From: Bacteroidota bacterium
GTDB taxonomy: Bacteria > Bacteroidota > Bacteroidia > Chitinophagales > LD1
Reading direction: 5' to 3'
Length of the DNA: 64,000 bases
Assembly: GCA_016715625.1 (NCBI GenBank)
Contig: JADJZU010000007.1
Span: forward strand, 1-64,000
Of the stretch, positions 62,268 through 64,000 are shown in pieces (the stretch's first letter is position 1; each line of letters starts with the position of its first letter). The position numbers and the translations under genes are program-made. The notes beneath the pieces were generated by a model, which made no database searches, was not told the DNA's origin, and saw only the letters and a list, made by a program, of their open reading frames with translations.

Positions 62268-63782
62268 TTGCTTTCAATATTTTTTCTACCAGATAATCTT
62301 TGCCCAGCAGAAAACTGCAGGTAATCACAGCACTTACCGAAACACCCAACACCCCGTGTAAGTTTATGTTCTGCCCGGTTAAATAGAGGTTGTCGATTTT
62401 TGTTTTGGGCGAAATCATTGTTTTAAGGGGTTCGTTGTAATCTCTCAATATGCCATACATGTTGCCATCGGTGCTGCCAATGTAGTCGCGATAGGAGAGG
62501 GGAGTGGAGGTGTAATACGATTGGATACTGTTTCGGAAGCCCGGAAATTTCTTTTCTACCGTTTCTAATAGTTTTTCCGCTTTTCGCTTTTAAATGCCTC
62601 GTAACTTTCGCCTCTTTCGTTTTTATGTAGGGTAGTGTTATGCGTATCGGCCCATTCTTTTACTTCATCAAATTTCATATAGGCCATAATGGTAACCGCT
62701 TCGGCATATTCGTTTTGATGCTGTGGCACACACTCAAAAAAGGCGTAGGTGTAAGGCCAGGTTTGCTCAGTGTAATCGTGGCAGCGCCATACATCCTGTT
62801 CGTCAAAGTAATAATAGTTACGGTTTCGGTGTTGGAATGTGCCAGGCTTAAGCGTAGCATAAATCACAAAAACCGATATGGAGTTGTCAAGATTCTTTAT
62901 CCTGTTTCTAAAAACCTGACGGATGGCGTGGCTATCGGTCAGCTCCAGAGTCTGCTGCGGAGGTATATTGGAAATAAATGTTTCTGCCCTTATTCTTTCT
63001 CCGCTTTCCAGCATCAGACTTTTTGCTACTCCATCGGTAACTTCCAGATGAACCGCTTTTTGTTTTCGTAAAATATCCCCTCCATTTTCTTTAATCACCC
63101 GGGCTATGAGCTTGGCAATCTGATCGCCTCCCTGTTTGCATTTCATAGCACTTTCAATGTAGCTATTGACAACCAGTGCGTGAATATACATGGGTGTTTT
63201 GTCGGCTATCCCGGCATAAAGCAGGTTGGTGCCGGCCAATACTTGCTGCAGTTTTTTATTGCTGGTTATTCCTGCAATAAAATCCCGAACACCGGTAGTA
63301 AAAACACTGTTATCCTGATAGGTTCCTTGCGTGCGCAGGTAGTACATAGGGAAATTGTTGCAGATGCGTTTCATCTCTTCGCAATACCTATGTATAGCCT
63401 CCTTTTCTTCCGGAAATTTGTTTCCCAGTATTCGCTCGAAGTTTTCGTACCCCATGCCATAGGGATATTCATCGTTATCATCTCCAAACAACACCACGTC
63501 AAAACCTTCTTCGTCCATCTTTACCAATTCCAGTCTATCCATTATACCTAAATACTGAAAAATCTGAAATAGATTATGCCCCTTTTCGAGCCCTCCGATA
63601 TAGTGAACACCGGTGTCAAAAGTGACTCCATCCCGTTTAAATGTTTGAAGACTTCCTCCTATCTGCTCGTTCTTTTCTACGATACATACACGCTTGCCTT
63701 CTTTCGCCAATATAGCGCCACACACCAAACCCGCCAGTCCACTGCCTATAATCACGATATCATATTTCTTCTCCATGTTCAT
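62251..63782 (-). CDS. RetSat/CrtI-like FAD-dependent oxidoreductase, one frameshift
   Basis: About 510 residues when repaired. N-terminal FAD-binding IIGSGLAGLVCGAILAKEGK and VCIVEKNEQIGGSLQTFKRD, then VTFDTGVHYIGG, typical of phytoene desaturase/all-trans-retinol saturase proteins. The main frame ends at 62565 because one A is missing in the A-run before GCGG (minus strand, near 62581-62584, T-run on plus). Joining the frame to 62251 gives TLYNEPLKTM-type and the C-terminal LYLTGQNINLHGVLGVSVSA FAD motif. Probably a sequencing error. Start at ATG 63782 (MNMEKKYD) forms an ATGA overlap with the upstream gene's stop. It overlaps the C45 gene. It may reduce or desaturate a polyene or isoprenoid. 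Confidence 0.83.
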
Positions 63783-64000
63783 ACGCTATTCCATATTTTG
63801 CTTTCAGCTCGTTCATTGATTAAAATAATTTTACCACCCTCCAGCAGCATCTCTTCCAAGCCTGTCAAAAATCTTTCCTTTTCCGGTAAGTTTTTATTAA
63901 TAAATATTAGTTCGTTTACTACAAACGAGTCTTGTTTTTCCAAAACAGCAGTAAATACATCTGTTTGATAAAAGTGGAGGTTGGGTGTAAGCAGATAGCC
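63779..64000 (-). CDS. C-terminal part of an unrecognised protein, cut by the right edge
   Basis: Open on the minus strand from the window edge (GYLLTPNLHFYQTDVFTAVL) to a TGA at 63779-63781, 73 residues (LEEMLLEGGKIILINERAES near the end). The stop overlaps the next gene's ATG as ATGA, so it is the upstream member of an operon. The visible part has no diagnostic motif. It may be an enzyme with a Rossmann-like or methyltransferase-like end (the EGGKIILINE strand), which is a weak guess. Confidence 0.6.
   Translation of the reverse strand, partial: GYLLTPNLHFYQTDVFTAVLEKQDSFVVNELIFINKNLPEKERFLTGLEEMLLEGGKIILINERAESKIWNSV

Overview
The window is chromosomal DNA of a Bacteroidota bacterium, probably of the Chitinophagales/Sphingobacteriales kind. 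The evidence is gene content: an LpxC-FabZ fusion inside an HD-lpxD-lpxC/fabZ-lpxA cluster, PorX (the PglZ-type regulator of the type IX secretion system, T9SS), five proteins ending in type A or type B T9SS sorting domains, a GYDIA-type GHMP kinase, DUF4476/DUF5690/DUF3467 proteins, and promoters of the TAnnTTTG type. No integrase, transposase, phage or CRISPR array was seen.

Layout. 1-3.7 kb: a TonB-dependent receptor and an alpha/beta hydrolase, both broken by many frameshifts, then tRNA-Lys. 4-7.6 kb: holA, a frameshifted acyl-CoA dehydrogenase and an SDR. 7.7-9.7 kb: a secreted purple-acid-phosphatase-like protein and an RRM protein. 10-13.2 kb: a three-gene aminophosphonate-type operon (PhnX-like HAD, DUF5690 transporter, HpnW-type FAD oxidoreductase). 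13-25 kb: a delta-60 repeat protein, penicillin acylase, lepA with a ceramidase-like membrane protein, GHMP kinase, fumC, M61 peptidase, TauE/SafE. 25.4-30 kb: lipid A genes. 30-46.7 kb: mostly housekeeping (trmN6, scpB, atpG, fbp, aspartate kinase, def, ruvX) mixed with envelope and secreted proteins. 46.8-47.6 kb: yraN and a thioesterase. 47.8-52 kb: a second frameshift-dense block with an M23 peptidase, a sphingosine-1-phosphate-lyase-like decarboxylase, a LysE exporter and a small T9SS protein. 52-58.8 kb: CDF-like transporter, saccharopine dehydrogenase, carboxyltransferase, a 35-residue-repeat protein, thiolase, TetR. 58.9-64 kb: porX, then a minus-strand operon (C45 acyltransferase, RetSat/CrtI-like oxidoreductase, a truncated gene) that runs off the right edge.

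Themes. (1) T9SS: the regulator PorX and its potential cargo lie in the same window. (2) Lipids: lipid A assembly, fatty-acid turnover genes, and two sphingolipid-catabolism homologues (ceramidase-like and S1P-lyase-like) about 29 kb apart. (3) Phosphorus: a phosphatase secreted through T9SS next to the phosphonate-type operon.

Caution on quality. At least four otherwise intact genes are broken by a single one-base indel, and two blocks (1-3.7 kb and about 47.8-52 kb) carry many indels although the reconstructed proteins keep full length and key motifs. This looks more like uncorrected long-read consensus error than decay, but the sequence alone cannot decide.
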